Program-made: the position numbers and the translations under genes | Shown: one piece after another, positions 41,716-52,457 of the stretch | How positions within the stretch are numbered: position 1 is the first letter of the stretch | Layout of the letters: the number at the start of each line of letters is the position of its first letter | NCBI RefSeq assembly: GCF_000021545.1 | Contig: NC_012438.1 | Location: forward strand, 1,052,003 to 1,116,002 | Origin: Sulfurihydrogenibium azorense Az-Fu1 | GTDB lineage: Bacteria > Aquificota > Aquificia > Aquificales > Hydrogenothermaceae | Reading direction: 5' to 3' | Length of the DNA stretch: 64,000 nucleotides | The notes under the pieces: model-generated | What the model saw: the letters and a program-made list of their open reading frames with translations, nothing else | What the model was told of the DNA's origin: nothing | Database searches by the model: none

Positions 41716-43566
41716 ATGGGAAAAGTAATAGGAATTGACCTTGGAACTACTAACTCTGTAGTATCTGTGGTGATAGGTGGTGAACCTGTTGTTATTGCAA
41801 ACCAAGAAGGTTTTAGAACTACTCCATCTATAGTATCTTGGACTAAGGAAGGAGAAATCCTTGTAGGAGAGCCTGCAAAAAGAAGAGCTGTTTTAGACCC
41901 TGAAAACACAATCTACGAATCAAAAAGATTTATAGGAAGAAAGTATGATGAAGTTTTAAACGAAATTAAGAACGTTCCTTACAAAGTAGTTGCAGACGAA
42001 AAAGGAGATGCTGCTTTTGACGTTCCTAATGCAGGAAAAATTGTAAGACCAGAGGAAGTAGGTGCGTACATTCTTAAAAAATTAAAGGAAGCTGCAGAAA
42101 GCTACCTTGGAGAAAAGGTAACAGAAGCCGTTATTACCGTTCCAGCTTACTTTAACGAAAGACAAAGACAAGCTACAAAAGATGCAGGTAAGATAGCAGG
42201 ATTAGAAGTAAAAAGAATAATAAACGAGCCTACAGCTGCTGCTTTAGCTTATGGATTAGACAAGAAATCAGACATAAAGATACTTGTTTATGACTTTGGT
42301 GGTGGTACATTTGACGTATCAATCCTTGAAGGTGGAGATGGAGTTATAGAAGTAAAAGCATCAGATGGTGATACCCACCTTGGTGGTTCAGATATAGATG
42401 CAAGAATAATTAACTGGATAGTTGAAGAATTTAAAAAGGAACATGGAATTGATTTAAGAAATGATAAAACAGCATTCCAAAGATTAAAAGAAGCTGCAGA
42501 ACAGGCCAAAAAAGAACTTTCCTTTAAGATGGAAACAGAAATTAACCTTCCATTTATCACAATAGACCCTAACACAAACCAACCACTCCACTTACAGAAA
42601 AAACTCACAAGGTCAAGATTAGAAGAAATGATAAAAGACCTTGTTGACAGAACAATGGAAATAGTTAAAAGAACATTGGAAGCTGCCAAACTAAAACCTT
42701 CAGATATAGACGAAGTAGTACTAGTAGGAGGTTCTACAAGAATACCTTTAGTTCAACAAAGAATAAGAGAGTTTTTCGGAAAAGAACCAAACAAATCAGT
42801 TAACCCTGATGAAGTTGTTGCAGTAGGAGCTGCTATCCAAGGTGGAATAATACAAGGAGAAGTTAAAGATGTTTTACTTATAGACGTAACACCTTTATCC
42901 CTTGGTATAGAAACTTTAGGTGGAGTAATGACTGTATTAATTCCAAGAAATACACCTATACCTACTAAAAAATGTGAAATATTCACAACTGCAGTAGATA
43001 ATCAAACTACAGTAGAAATAGCGGTATACCAAGGAGAAAGAAGCGTAGCAAGAGAAAACAAACTACTTGGAAGTTTCAAACTTACAGACATTCCACCAGC
43101 TCCAAGAGGCGTTCCACAGATAGAAGTATGCTTTGATATAGACGCAGACGGTATACTACACGTAACAGCTACAGACAAAGCAACAGGAAAATCCCAATCT
43201 ATTAAAGTTACACCTTCAAGTGGATTAACAAAAGAAGATATAGAAAAAATAATAGAAGAAGCAAAAAGACATGAAGAAGAAGATAAGAAGTTTAAAGAAA
43301 CAGTAGAGCTTAGAAACCAATTAGATGCGTTAGTTTACAGCTTTGAAAAAACACTCAACGAAAACAAAGCTAAGTTTACTCCAGAAGAGTTAGCAGAAGC
43401 AGAAGGAGTAATTTCTGAAGCTAAAAAGGCTATAGAATCTAACGATAAAGCTACAATTCAGTCTGCTATGGATAAACTACAAAACGTAGCTAACAAGTTT
43501 GCATCTAAACTCTACGGTCAAGGTGGCCAAGAAGGTGGAGACGTAATAAACCCTGAAGTACATTAA
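41716..43566 (+). CDS. dnaK: Chaperone protein DnaK (Hsp70)
   Basis: This 616-aa ATP-dependent chaperone has the signature [16 protein letters not shown], the phosphate-binding [14 protein letters not shown], and the actin-like [13 protein letters not shown] motif. The substrate-binding domain starts near [15 protein letters not shown]. The C-terminal tail ends in [14 protein letters not shown] instead of the usual EEVD-like acidic DnaK tail. It has a strong promoter, an AGGGAGG ribosome-binding site and its own terminator, so it is monocistronic. No grpE or dnaJ is nearby. Confidence 0.97.
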   Translation: MGKVIGIDLGTTNSVVSVVIGGEPVVIANQEGFRTTPSIVSWTKEGEILVGEPAKRRAVLDPENTIYESKRFIGRKYDEVLNEIKNVPYKVVADEKGDAAFDVPNAGKIVRPEEVGAYILKKLKEAAESYLGEKVTEAVITVPAYFNERQRQATKDAGKIAGLEVKRIINEPTAAALAYGLDKKSDIKILVYDFGGGTFDVSILEGGDGVIEVKASDGDTHLGGSDIDARIINWIVEEFKKEHGIDLRNDKTAFQRLKEAAEQAKKELSFKMETEINLPFITIDPNTNQPLHLQKKLTRSRLEEMIKDLVDRTMEIVKRTLEAAKLKPSDIDEVVLVGGSTRIPLVQQRIREFFGKEPNKSVNPDEVVAVGAAIQGGIIQGEVKDVLLIDVTPLSLGIETLGGVMTVLIPRNTPIPTKKCEIFTTAVDNQTTVEIAVYQGERSVARENKLLGSFKLTDIPPAPRGVPQIEVCFDIDADGILHVTATDKATGKSQSIKVTPSSGLTKEDIEKIIEEAKRHEEEDKKFKETVELRNQLDALVYSFEKTLNENKAKFTPEELAEAEGVISEAKKAIESNDKATIQSAMDKLQNVANKFASKLYGQGGQEGGDVINPEVH

Positions 43567-43596
43567 TAGTTTACAATACATTTACAAAAATTATGA

Positions 43597-43631
43597 GGGG
43601 AATCGGTTGAAAAAATCCGGTTTCCCTTTTA
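43597..43631 (+). terminator. Intrinsic terminator of dnaK
   Basis: GGGGAATCGG (43597-43606) and CCGGTTTCCC (43617-43626) form a mostly paired stem, followed by TTTT. It lies 31 nt after the dnaK stop. Confidence 0.75.
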
Positions 43632-43668
43632 TATTTATTTGGGAAAAATAGCAAAAGGAGGTCATTAG

Positions 43669-44562
43669 ATGGTAAACCAGTTAAAAACAGTTTTACTCCT
43701 TGGTGTCCTTACAGGAATGTTCCTTGCAATAGGACATTTAGTTGCAGGAAAACAAGGTATGATTATAGCTTTTGTAGTTGCACTTATAATGAACTTTTTT
43801 GCCTACTTTTTCTCTGATAAAATGGCGTTAGCTATGTATGGTGCAAGGGAAATACCTTATGAAGAAGCTCCTTGGCTTCATCAGATGGTTGAGGAGTTGG
43901 CAAGAAAAGCTGGTATACCAAAACCTAAAATTTACTTAGCACCTATACATGTACCTAACGCTTTTGCAACTGGAAGAGATCCAGATCATGCTGCAGTAGC
44001 CGTTACATCAGGTATTTTACAAATACTTAATAAAGATGAGTTAAGAGGTGTTTTAGCCCATGAGTTAGGACATATAAAAAACAGAGATATACTCATATCT
44101 TCTATAGCTGCTACAATAGGTGGTGCAATATCTATGCTTGCTAATATGGCATACTATACAGCCTTTTTAGGTGGTAGAGATGAAGAAAACAACAATATTA
44201 TTGCAAATATTATAGGTTCTATCATTCTCTTTATTGTTGCTCCACTGGCAGCAACTTTAATCCAAATGGCTATTTCAAGGTCTAGAGAGTTTATTGCAGA
44301 TGAGACAGGAGCTAAAATATCTGGTTGTCCTCTATGTCTTGCAAATGCTTTAAGAAAACTAGAAGAGATAGCTAACAACCCTCAACTCCAACAAGTAGCA
44401 ACCCAAGAAGTTAACCCAGGTACAGCCCATATGATGATTGTAAATCCATTAAGAGCTGATACAATAATGAAGCTATTCTCTACACACCCTCCTACAGAAG
44501 AGAGAATAAGAAGATTAGAAGAGTTAGCAAGAAAAATGAGTTATGGTTATAGCTTTGCTTAA
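43669..44562 (+). CDS. htpX: HtpX-family membrane zinc metalloprotease
   Basis: HtpX (297 aa) cleaves misfolded inner-membrane proteins. It has two N-terminal transmembrane helices, the zinc motif VLAHELGHIKNRD with HExxH (about residues 126-130), two further hydrophobic segments, and SREFIADETGAKISG with the third zinc-binding Glu. The C-terminal FSTHPPTEERIRRLEEL is conserved. AGGAGG precedes the ATG. Its position after dnaK fits a stress-related neighbourhood, but a terminator separates them. Confidence 0.95.
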   Translation: MVNQLKTVLLLGVLTGMFLAIGHLVAGKQGMIIAFVVALIMNFFAYFFSDKMALAMYGAREIPYEEAPWLHQMVEELARKAGIPKPKIYLAPIHVPNAFATGRDPDHAAVAVTSGILQILNKDELRGVLAHELGHIKNRDILISSIAATIGGAISMLANMAYYTAFLGGRDEENNNIIANIIGSIILFIVAPLAATLIQMAISRSREFIADETGAKISGCPLCLANALRKLEEIANNPQLQQVATQEVNPGTAHMMIVNPLRADTIMKLFSTHPPTEERIRRLEELARKMSYGYSFA

Positions 44563-44569
44563 TCTAATA

Positions 44570-44594
44570 AAACCTTCCCTTTAAGGGGAGGTTT
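44570..44594. terminator. Convergent terminator between htpX and the helical protein gene
   Basis: AAACCTTCCCT (44570-44580) and AGGGGAGGTTT (44584-44594) form an 11-bp stem with one G-T pair. T-rich tracts follow on both strands, better on the minus strand (TTTTATT). The TAA stop of the leftward gene lies in the 3-nt loop. Confidence 0.7.
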
Positions 44595-44886
44595 CTAATT
44601 TTTTCTTTATAGTACTCATTAATTCTTCGTACAAAGATCTTAACTCGTGGGCCATTTTGATTATCTTAGGGTCTTGAGTACTTTCTGCTCTTTTTATTAC
44701 AGGTATAACATATTTTGATAACTGGTTTGTGTACTCTAAAAGATCTGATTCTAACTCTTCCTTTGAAAGGTCATCTATATTCGCAATATAGGCATTGTAA
44801 TTAACTTTAGCTGATATTATCATATTTTTTAATTCAGCCTCTATATCACCTCTGTCTTTTCCAGCCTTTGTAAAATCTGCACTCAT
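44581..44886 (-). CDS. Small helical protein of unknown function
   Basis: This 101-aa, predicted entirely alpha-helical protein (ADFTKAGKDRGDIEAELKNMIISAK...LYEELMSTIKKKLE) has a net balance of Lys and Glu and no membrane segment. It is the last gene of the long leftward proS-to-plsY run, 10 nt after plsY, with an AGGAGG ribosome-binding site. I do not recognise the family. Confidence 0.65.
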   Translation of the reverse strand: MSADFTKAGKDRGDIEAELKNMIISAKVNYNAYIANIDDLSKEELESDLLEYTNQLSKYVIPVIKRAESTQDPKIIKMAHELRSLYEELMSTIKKKLETSP

Positions 44887-44896
44887 TTTATACCTC

Positions 44897-45487
44897 CTAC
44901 TTGTATATAAACCTATTTTCTTTGCCTTCTAAAAATCTATCTAGATTACTTTTGTGCTTAAATATTATAATTATAGCTATAAAAAAACCGGCAAAAGTAT
45001 AATATATATCATCTAATAAAACATAAATCACCGACCAAGAAATACCGGCCGAAAGTACTGATGCTAAAAAAACGTATCCAGTAGTTAAAAAAACACCTAA
45101 CCAAAAAGTCAAGACTATTAAAGCTACCTTTAAAGAAAGTGCAAGTAAAACTCCAAAAGCTGTAGCTACACCTTTACCACCTTTAAACTTAAGGTAAATG
45201 GAAAAACAGTGTCCAATAACTGCCGTTAATGCAATTATAGATACATATTTTGAAGGAAAGTAATACTTTGCAATGTAAACTGGAAAAAATCCTTTTAAAG
45301 CGTCTAAAAGTAAAACTAAAATTCCTGCCTTTTTACCTATAACTCTTGTTACATTAGTTGCTCCTATGTTTCCACTACCTTCTTTTCTTACATCTTTACC
45401 AAAGATTTTTCCTACTATCAATCCAAAAGGAATCGATCCTATCAGATAAGTTATTAATACGTATATAAAAAAACTATTTATTTCCAC
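44897..45487 (-). CDS. plsY: Glycerol-3-phosphate acyltransferase PlsY
   Basis: PlsY transfers acyl groups from acyl-phosphate to glycerol-3-phosphate, the first step of phospholipid synthesis. The 196-aa inner-membrane protein has about five helices. The three family motifs are visible: GSGNIGATNVTR, GHCFSIYLKFKGGKGVATAFG and the C-terminal FKHKSNLDRFLEGKENRF. It overlaps pgsA by 10 nt. With pgsA, it puts phospholipid synthesis in the division-gene operon. Confidence 0.93.
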   Translation of the reverse strand: MEINSFFIYVLITYLIGSIPFGLIVGKIFGKDVRKEGSGNIGATNVTRVIGKKAGILVLLLDALKGFFPVYIAKYYFPSKYVSIIALTAVIGHCFSIYLKFKGGKGVATAFGVLLALSLKVALIVLTFWLGVFLTTGYVFLASVLSAGISWSVIYVLLDDIYYTFAGFFIAIIIIFKHKSNLDRFLEGKENRFIYK

Positions 45488-45993
45488 GCTTTCTCCCTAT
45501 AAAATACCATGAAATACTCAAATCCACTTATATAAGCAACAAATATGGAAAACCATAAAAGGATCTTACCATAATCTACAAAGTTAACAGCTAAAAGTAA
45601 AATTGCTACAAGTTGAAGAGTTGTTTTAACTTTTCCAAGAAAAAATGCAGGTATAACAATACCTTTATTTACCATAACACTCCTAACCCAAGTTACCAAC
45701 ATCTCTCGAGATACTATAAGAAAAACCTCAAAAGGAGATATGTAATGTTTTGATACAAAGGCGGTAAGTACAGATACCGTAAATATTTTATCTACAGCTG
45801 GGTCTAAAAGTTCTCCGTGTTTCGTTACATCGTTTGACAGTCTTGCCACTATCCCATCAAGGTAATCTGAAATAATGGCTAGTAAAACTAAAACTCCGGA
45901 TATTAAGTATTTATCATTTAATATAAAGTACATTATAAACGGTATTAAAGCTAACCTAGATAGTGTAATTAGATTAGCTAAACCTATGGACAA
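45478..45993 (-). CDS. pgsA: CDP-diacylglycerol-glycerol-3-phosphate 3-phosphatidyltransferase
   Basis: PgsA commits CDP-diacylglycerol to phosphatidylglycerol. The 171-aa membrane protein carries the CDP-alcohol phosphotransferase motif SDYLDGIVARLSNDVTKHGE and LLDPAVDKI (D-x2-D-G-x2-A-R-x8-G-x3-D-x3-D) near residues 42-64. It starts 2 nt after ftsZ and overlaps plsY by 10 nt. Confidence 0.93.
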   Translation of the reverse strand: MSIGLANLITLSRLALIPFIMYFILNDKYLISGVLVLLAIISDYLDGIVARLSNDVTKHGELLDPAVDKIFTVSVLTAFVSKHYISPFEVFLIVSREMLVTWVRSVMVNKGIVIPAFFLGKVKTTLQLVAILLLAVNFVDYGKILLWFSIFVAYISGFEYFMVFYREKAWK

Positions 45994-45995
45994 TA

Positions 45996-47120
45996 TTAAC
46001 TACCTCTTCCCTTTCTTATCCAAGGTGGAATTTCAAGATCATCAAAAGAAAGTTCATCAGATTTTACATCTGATTTTATTATCTCTTCCTTCTTTTCATC
46101 AAAAGGCTTTTTCTCTACAATGGATTTTTTCAATTTAGATTGATCATGTTTAACTTCTTTTTTTGCTTCACTTTCAAAATCAGTAGCTATAACAGTAATT
46201 TTTATTTCATCTTCAGTATCATTCATAATTGCAGCTCCAAAGATTATGTGAGCTTCTTCGTGGGCAAGTTCTCTTATTTGGGAGACAGCTTCGTTAACCT
46301 CTTGGAAAGATAAGTCTGGGCTAACTTCTACATTTATAAGAAGTCTTCTTGCACCTTGTATAGAAGTTCCTTCCAGTAAAGGAGAAGTTGTAGCTGACAT
46401 AACAGCATCTTCTATTTTGTTATCTCCTTTAGCAGATCCAACACCAATAAGTGCTTTTCCTGCATTTTCCATTACAGTTTTAACATCTGCAAAGTCAGGG
46501 TTTACTAATGCAGGTACCAGTATAAGGTCTGTTATACCTTTAACTGATTTATAAAGTATACTGTCTACAAGTTTGAAAGCTTGAGCAAATGATACATTTT
46601 TTCCAGCAACTTGTAATAGTCTATCATTATGAATCACTAAGTAAGTATCAACCTTTTCTCTTAATTCCGCTAAACCTTCTTCTGCTATTTTTTGTCTAAC
46701 TTTACCTTCAAAACTAAACGGTTTTGTAACAACTGCTACTGTAAGTATCCCCATCTCTTTTGCAGCTTGCGCTATTACGGGACTTGCACCAGTTCCAGTA
46801 CCTCCTCCTAAACCAGCTGCAATAAATACCATATCTGCACCTTCAAGGGCTTCTCTTATTTTATCTAAGTTTTCAAGAGCAGCTTCTCTACCTATTTCCG
46901 GTTTTGATCCAGCTCCTAATCCTTTACTTATACTCTCTCCTATATGAATTTTGTTGGGAACAGGTAAAAAGTTTAGATGTTGTAGATCTGTGTTTACTAT
47001 ATATAATTCTACATCTTGTAATCCCTCTTGGTACATTCTTGCAACTGCATTACTTCCTCCACCCCCTACACCAAAAACTTTTATCTTCGTTGGATTTTTT
47101 GCATCATAGTTAATTTCCAT
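45996..47120 (-). CDS. ftsZ: Cell division protein FtsZ
   Basis: FtsZ is the tubulin-like GTPase that forms the division ring. The 374-aa protein has VFGVGGGGSNAVARM, the tubulin signature AAGLGGGTGTGASPV near residue 100, and NVDYADVKT-like NPDFADVKTVM. The C-terminal SFDDLEIPPWIRKGR is the conserved peptide that binds FtsA, linked by a charged disordered stretch. It lies 11 nt downstream of ftsA. Confidence 0.97.
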   Translation of the reverse strand: MEINYDAKNPTKIKVFGVGGGGSNAVARMYQEGLQDVELYIVNTDLQHLNFLPVPNKIHIGESISKGLGAGSKPEIGREAALENLDKIREALEGADMVFIAAGLGGGTGTGASPVIAQAAKEMGILTVAVVTKPFSFEGKVRQKIAEEGLAELREKVDTYLVIHNDRLLQVAGKNVSFAQAFKLVDSILYKSVKGITDLILVPALVNPDFADVKTVMENAGKALIGVGSAKGDNKIEDAVMSATTSPLLEGTSIQGARRLLINVEVSPDLSFQEVNEAVSQIRELAHEEAHIIFGAAIMNDTEDEIKITVIATDFESEAKKEVKHDQSKLKKSIVEKKPFDEKKEEIIKSDVKSDELSFDDLEIPPWIRKGRGS

Positions 47121-47131
47121 AATTTCCTCCC

Positions 47132-48373
47132 TTAAAACAATTCTTTAATCTTACCTATCAATTTATTAATCATTTCTTCAAAATTAAATAAATTTTTATC
47201 ACTATTATATTGTATTTCAGTTTTTTCTAAAGTATTTGACATAAACTGTAACATTCCTATTGCTGTTGCATACTGTGGACTGTAAAGCTTTTCACTAAAA
47301 CATTTAAAATCTTTAGGTTTTCCTATTCTAACGTCTTTCTCAAATATTCTTTCAGCCAAATCTTTAATATATGGTGTGTTTGCAACACCTCCTGTTAAAA
47401 CAATACCACTGGTTAATTTATCATATAATCCCGATTTTTCAAGTTCTTTTCTAAGTAGCTCAAATATTTCTGTTAAACGCCATTCTATAGTTTCAACTAA
47501 ATCTTTTCTTTCGATTCTTATATTTTCCTCATCTTCTCTAAAAGGTATATCTATATAATCATTTACTTCTATAAAGTCTGTGCTAGCCATTCCGTAATGG
47601 ATTTTTAAACTTTCTGCCAGATCTTTCGATATTTTAAATCTAAACGCTATATCCTTTGTAATTAAAGACCCACCCAGCGGTATAGACTTAAGCATTTCTA
47701 AAGATCCATTTTTATATACTGCTATATCACTTAAACTTCCACCTATATCTATAAGGGCAACTCCTAATTCCTTTTCCTCAGGATACAATACAGATGTTGC
47801 AGATGCCAATGGATTAACTACTGTATCTATAATTTTTAATCCTGTAGATTCAATAATTTTTTTTACGTTGTTGTAAGTACTAGTTTTTATTGTAATAACT
47901 GTAAACTCTCCTGTTAATTTGTTACCCATCAATCCTATAGGATCGTATACAATATCTTCATCATCTAAAATATATTTTGTAGGTATAATATGAAGGATTG
48001 TTGTAGAGTCACTTTGATACTTTGAGTTTATCTTTTCTATTAAAGAGTTTACATCATCTTTGTCTATCTCTTTGTTAGGCATTGAAAAAGATATATTCTC
48101 TTTCTCCTTTTTTGCTTCTATATGTTGTCCTCCAATATTAACTAAAACCGCATTCACTTTAAATCCAGATGCATTTTCTCCAGCTGTTACACTTTCCTTT
48201 ATAGATCTTATAGCATCTGATGGATTAATTACTGTTCCTTTTTCTATACCTTTTGATGTAGACTCTCCCGAACCTATAACGTATATGTTTCCTAATTCAT
48301 CTAAATCTCCAAATATTGTAGATATTTTACTACTTCCTACATCTAAAGCAACAAAAATCTTACTCTTTGCCAT
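47132..48373 (-). CDS. ftsA: Cell division protein FtsA
   Basis: FtsA is the actin-fold membrane tether of FtsZ. The 413-aa protein starts with IFVALDVGSSKISTIFGDLD, has VALIDIGGSLSDIAVYKNG, and ends the fold with IVLTGGVANTPYIKDLAERIF. The C-terminal FEEMINKLIGKIKELF is the amphipathic membrane-targeting helix. It is placed between ftsQ and ftsZ as in most division clusters. Confidence 0.95.
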   Translation of the reverse strand: MAKSKIFVALDVGSSKISTIFGDLDELGNIYVIGSGESTSKGIEKGTVINPSDAIRSIKESVTAGENASGFKVNAVLVNIGGQHIEAKKEKENISFSMPNKEIDKDDVNSLIEKINSKYQSDSTTILHIIPTKYILDDEDIVYDPIGLMGNKLTGEFTVITIKTSTYNNVKKIIESTGLKIIDTVVNPLASATSVLYPEEKELGVALIDIGGSLSDIAVYKNGSLEMLKSIPLGGSLITKDIAFRFKISKDLAESLKIHYGMASTDFIEVNDYIDIPFREDEENIRIERKDLVETIEWRLTEIFELLRKELEKSGLYDKLTSGIVLTGGVANTPYIKDLAERIFEKDVRIGKPKDFKCFSEKLYSPQYATAIGMLQFMSNTLEKTEIQYNSDKNLFNFEEMINKLIGKIKELF

Positions 48374-48386
48374 CTGAAAACTCCAT

Positions 48387-49052
48387 TTATTTTTTTGCTA
48401 TTACCATTTCATCAAAACTAAAGTTTAAATAAGTATAGTTTGCTATACTATTTTTTGCAAAAAAGATCTTTGCTTTTTTAAGTTCTTCTTCTAAATTTTC
48501 TATTGAAAATATCAATAAACTATCTTTCTCTGTTAATACCGATATTTCCGCTTTAGAAATGGTTATCTCTTTTGGTTTAATACCAAGATTGCTTACTAAT
48601 CTCTCTATTTTTGGGAAAACATCTTTATAAGATACAAATTTTTGGTCTACAACGTTTATCTTAAGTAAATTTTCTTTACTGAAACTTTTTTCATCTAATA
48701 CTTTACCTTCATCATCGACTATATAATTTTTACCATTTATAGATAAAATGGCAAAAAATTTTCTTTCTTCTATTACTAAATCTATCTGTCCTATATGAGG
48801 TTTGTAGAGTCTTACATTTTTTACAAAAGGATATTTTTTCAATTTTTCATTAATATCACTTTCTGTTAGAAAAAACCAGTTTTGACTTTTGAAAATCTGC
48901 TTTATCTCCTCTTCTTTAAACTTGTCGGTACCTTTTACGTTTACCGTTTTTATAGATATAACATCTTTAACAAGGGGTAAAGTGGGGGACATATACCCTA
49001 CCACTGCACATATACTAATCCATAAAGTAATAACTATAATCTTATTTATCAT
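48387..49052 (-). CDS. ftsQ: Cell division protein FtsQ
   Basis: FtsQ (221 aa) is a bitopic division protein. One N-terminal transmembrane helix (about residues 3-21) precedes a periplasmic POTRA domain with IKTVNVKGTDKFKEEEIKQIF, then the FtsQ domain with NYIVDDEGKVLDE. It has the weak conservation typical of FtsQ, and the assignment rests on this architecture and the ddl-ftsQ-ftsA-ftsZ order. It overlaps ddl by 11 nt. Confidence 0.88.
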   Translation of the reverse strand: MINKIIVITLWISICAVVGYMSPTLPLVKDVISIKTVNVKGTDKFKEEEIKQIFKSQNWFFLTESDINEKLKKYPFVKNVRLYKPHIGQIDLVIEERKFFAILSINGKNYIVDDEGKVLDEKSFSKENLLKINVVDQKFVSYKDVFPKIERLVSNLGIKPKEITISKAEISVLTEKDSLLIFSIENLEEELKKAKIFFAKNSIANYTYLNFSFDEMVIAKK

Positions 49053-49953
49053 TTTTCAAACCACTTTTTATTATTCTGTCTACCAATTGGTCAAAAGAAA
49101 TTCCTTTTACAGCAGCTGCTTTTGGTAGTAAACTAAACTCCGTCATCCCTGGAACAGTGTTAACTTCTAAAACGTATGGCGTTAAACTATAATCTAATAT
49201 TATATCAACTCTTGCTTGTCCTTTACAGTTTAAAGATTTGTATGTTTTATATCCTATATCTTGCACAGTTTTGTAAACTTCAGGTGGGAGCTGTGCAGGA
49301 CAGATATACTTTGTTTTTCCTGTTATGTATTTATTTTGATAGTCATAAAATCCTTCTTCTACAACTACTTCCACTATATCAAACACTTCATCGTCAAGTA
49401 TTCCAACTGTAAGTTCTCTTCCTTTTATAAACTGTTCTACTAATACTTTTTCGTCCAACTTAAAAACATCTTCAACGGCTTTTTTATACTCATCTTGGTT
49501 GTTTACGATGTATACACCTATGGAAGAGCCTTCATTTGGGGCTTTTACAACAACTGGAAATTCAGGGTAAAAAGATAATGCATCTTCTATATTTAAAAAG
49601 AAACTCCATTTAGGTGTGTTAATATTAAACTTTTCTAAATACATTTTTGTTAGTACCTTATCCATACAAATCATACTTGTTTTTGGGTCTGAGCCTGTGT
49701 AGGGGATACCTAAAAACTCTAATAAAGACTGGATAGTTCCGTCTTCTCCCCCTTTTCCGTGAAGGGCTATAAAGGCTAAATCAGGTTTATAATCTACAAT
49801 TTCTTCTAAGAATTTTTCTCTTTCAACAGGGTCAAATACTTTATAAGTGTATCCTAACCTTTGTAGAGCTCCTTCAACGGCTTTTCCACTTTTTATAGAT
49901 ATTTCTCTTTCTCTTGAATATCCTCCGTAAAGAAGAGCTATCTTTTTACTCAA
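49042..49953 (-). CDS. ddl: D-alanine-D-alanine ligase
   Basis: Ddl (303 aa) joins two D-alanines for the peptidoglycan pentapeptide. The ATP-grasp protein begins [21 protein letters not shown], has ALHGKGGEDGTIQSLLEFLGIPYTGSDP, and ends with LEVNTVPGMTEFSLLPKAA, all family signatures. It overlaps murB by 8 nt and ftsQ by 11 nt in the peptidoglycan/division run. Confidence 0.96.
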   Translation of the reverse strand: MSKKIALLYGGYSREREISIKSGKAVEGALQRLGYTYKVFDPVEREKFLEEIVDYKPDLAFIALHGKGGEDGTIQSLLEFLGIPYTGSDPKTSMICMDKVLTKMYLEKFNINTPKWSFFLNIEDALSFYPEFPVVVKAPNEGSSIGVYIVNNQDEYKKAVEDVFKLDEKVLVEQFIKGRELTVGILDDEVFDIVEVVVEEGFYDYQNKYITGKTKYICPAQLPPEVYKTVQDIGYKTYKSLNCKGQARVDIILDYSLTPYVLEVNTVPGMTEFSLLPKAAAVKGISFDQLVDRIIKSGLKNDK

Positions 49954-50812
49954 CTATCTTTACCTCTCTTTCAAGTTGTATTCCAAATTTTTCGTATACT
50001 TTCTTTTCGGCAAGTTCAAGGAGATTTATTAAGTCTTTAAATCTTGCATCTTTGTAGTTAACTAAAAAATTTGCGTGTTTTGAGGAAAAACCTATATCAT
50101 TTATTCTATAACCTTTTAGTCCTACCTGCTCTATAAGTTTTCCTGCATAGGTTTGTGGTGGATTTTTGTATGTAGAGCCTGCTGTTGGTAAGTCAAGGGG
50201 TTGTTTTTTGTTTCTATCTAAAAGATGCTGTTTGATGATGCTGGAAATATCTTTATTACTTTTTTTTAACTTTATTTTTACTTTGTAAACAAATCCTTCT
50301 TCTTGAAACTGGGAGTACCTGTAATAGTGCTTTATATCCTGCTTTTTTGAATGTATTAAATTACCGTCTTTATCTATCCACCAAACTTCTTCTAAAATAT
50401 CAAAAATCTCTGACCCATAGGCGCCTGCGTTCATCGCAACAGCTCCACCAACCGTGGCAGGAATTCCAGAGAGATTTTCAAATCCTTCAAGATTGTACTT
50501 TTTTACTATATTGTTAATAGTTTTAAAACTAACCCCTGCTTCTAAGGTCAAGTAAAATATATCGTTTTCTTGGGTTATCTCGCATTTTTTTAAGTTTTTA
50601 GAGTGGATAAAGACTTTATCTATAAACCCATCTGAAAAAATTAAATTACTTCCTATTCCAAGGGGAAAGATATTTTCTTTTCCATACTCTCTTATTAGAA
50701 ATGAGATTTCTTCAACATTTTTAGGAAAAAAAACAACTTTTCCTACTCCACCTATTTTTATAGTGCAAAAATCTTTAAGACTAAAGTTTTTTAGATGTTC
50801 TATTTTATCCAT
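49946..50812 (-). CDS. murB: UDP-N-acetylenolpyruvoylglucosamine reductase MurB
   Basis: MurB is the FAD- and NADPH-dependent enzyme making UDP-N-acetylmuramate. The 288-aa protein has [27 protein letters not shown], and [23 protein letters not shown] for FAD binding. The catalytic Ser is in [12 protein letters not shown], and the C-terminal [10 protein letters not shown] is conserved. Its length fits the short type II MurB. It overlaps purE by 8 nt. Confidence 0.95.
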   Translation of the reverse strand: MDKIEHLKNFSLKDFCTIKIGGVGKVVFFPKNVEEISFLIREYGKENIFPLGIGSNLIFSDGFIDKVFIHSKNLKKCEITQENDIFYLTLEAGVSFKTINNIVKKYNLEGFENLSGIPATVGGAVAMNAGAYGSEIFDILEEVWWIDKDGNLIHSKKQDIKHYYRYSQFQEEGFVYKVKIKLKKSNKDISSIIKQHLLDRNKKQPLDLPTAGSTYKNPPQTYAGKLIEQVGLKGYRINDIGFSSKHANFLVNYKDARFKDLINLLELAEKKVYEKFGIQLEREVKIVE

Positions 50813-51317
50813 TCATCGATTCTAAATACTCTTTATAACCAAGTTCTTCTAACTTTTTGGCTTTGTTTTCTACCATCTCTTTAAGAGTGTTTTTGTATTC
50901 TTTTAATTTTTCTGCTATATTAGGGTTAGAAGTAGAGAGTATAGAGATAGCTAAGAGAGCTGCGTTTTCTGCGTTGTTTATAGCTACTGTTGCAACGGGT
51001 ATTCCAGCTGGCATTTGAACGATTGATAAAAGAGAGTCTAAACCGTTTAAAGATGATGTTTTTATAGGAACTCCTATTACAGGAAGATGGGTTAAAGATG
51101 CCACCATACCGGGAAGATGGGCGGCTCCACCTGCTCCTGCTATTATAACTTTAATGCCTCTCTCTTCTGCCTGTTTTGCGTAAGTATACATTCTATCGGG
51201 AGTTCTATGGGCAGATACTATTGTTATCTCGTAATCTATGCCAAACTTTTCTAAAACTTCTGCGGCTTTACTCATTACAGGTAGGTCTGAATCACTTCCC
51301 ATAATAATTCCTATCAT
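50805..51317 (-). CDS. purE: N5-carboxyaminoimidazole ribonucleotide mutase PurE
   Basis: PurE (170 aa) converts N5-CAIR to CAIR. The family motifs [59 protein letters not shown] and [12 protein letters not shown] are present. It overlaps purK by 4 nt, the usual purEK pair, and murB by 8 nt, which fuses purine and peptidoglycan genes in one transcript. Confidence 0.96.
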   Translation of the reverse strand: MIGIIMGSDSDLPVMSKAAEVLEKFGIDYEITIVSAHRTPDRMYTYAKQAEERGIKVIIAGAGGAAHLPGMVASLTHLPVIGVPIKTSSLNGLDSLLSIVQMPAGIPVATVAINNAENAALLAISILSTSNPNIAEKLKEYKNTLKEMVENKAKKLEELGYKEYLESMNG

Positions 51318-52453
51318 ATCTTAACCTCACCTTTTACTTTTATTAAGTTTTTAACTTTTACAGTTTTTTCCAGTAGCCTTTCTCTGTTTGAATCTAAAAT
51401 TGTTATATGTCCCATCTTCCTAAGGGGAAATGTTTCTCTTTTACCGTATATATGAACGTAAACACCATCTATAGATAAAACTTTATCAAGATTTTCATAG
51501 ATAGGCTTTCCTTTATATCCAAACTCTCCCAAAAGATTAACAGTGGAAGCTTGTAAGTATTGGTAGGTTGACCCTAAAGGAAGGTTTGTTAAAACTCTTA
51601 CAAGTTGTTCAAACTGACTTGTTTCACAGGCTTCTATAGTGTAGTGTCCAGAGTTGTGAGTCCTTGGAGCAACTTCATTTAGTAAAACTCTTCCTTTTTT
51701 GTCTAAGAATAACTCTACTCCAAAAACACCTACTCCGTTTAGGGATTCAACCGCAGTTATAGCTATATCTTGAGCTTCTTTAGAAGTAAACTCATCTATA
51801 TCAGCCGGAGATATAAGGTAATCTAAGAGATTTCCATCGGGATTAAAAACCATCTCAACTACAGGGTATACTTTTACATCCTTGTTTAGATTTCTAACAA
51901 CTATAACAGCAAGTTCTTTTTCTATCTCAACCATCTCTTCAATGTATGAGGGTTCTTTTATAGCCTTTTCTAAATCTTCTTCTTTTTTTAATACTACAAC
52001 TCCTCTTCCGTCATATCCTCCTACTTTTGCCTTCTGGACGCAAGGAATACAATCTTTTAGATCTTGAAGAGATTTAACCTCTTTAAACTTAGGCATAGGG
52101 ATGTTAAATTTTTGAAAGAAAGTTCTTTGTTTATACTTATCCTGTAGAGTTTCTAACACTTGTATAGAAGGAAATACTTTATCCTGTGGAAGAGCTTCTT
52201 TTAATATATCAGTGTTGATATGTTCAATCTCGTAGGTTATAACGTTAGATAGAGCATTTAATTTATGTAGCTTTTCTTTGTCGTTAACACTTCCTACTAT
52301 ATGATAACTTACCATAGAAGCGGGAGCGTTTTCGTGTGGGTCTAAACAGACTACGTTTAAACCTAATTTCCTTGCTTCTATAGCGGTCATTTTTGCAAGC
52401 TGACCACCACCAAGAATACCTATGGTAAAGTCAGTTGGTTTTGTTAAAGACAT
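51314..52453 (-). CDS. purK: N5-carboxyaminoimidazole ribonucleotide synthase PurK
   Basis: PurK (379 aa) carboxylates AIR with ATP and bicarbonate. The ATP-grasp protein starts [18 protein letters not shown], has [20 protein letters not shown] and the Mg-binding [17 protein letters not shown]. It supplies the substrate of PurE encoded just downstream. It begins 4 nt after proS. Confidence 0.95.
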   Translation of the reverse strand: MSLTKPTDFTIGILGGGQLAKMTAIEARKLGLNVVCLDPHENAPASMVSYHIVGSVNDKEKLHKLNALSNVITYEIEHINTDILKEALPQDKVFPSIQVLETLQDKYKQRTFFQKFNIPMPKFKEVKSLQDLKDCIPCVQKAKVGGYDGRGVVVLKKEEDLEKAIKEPSYIEEMVEIEKELAVIVVRNLNKDVKVYPVVEMVFNPDGNLLDYLISPADIDEFTSKEAQDIAITAVESLNGVGVFGVELFLDKKGRVLLNEVAPRTHNSGHYTIEACETSQFEQLVRVLTNLPLGSTYQYLQASTVNLLGEFGYKGKPIYENLDKVLSIDGVYVHIYGKRETFPLRKMGHITILDSNRERLLEKTVKVKNLIKVKGEVKI

Positions 52454-52457
52454 AATA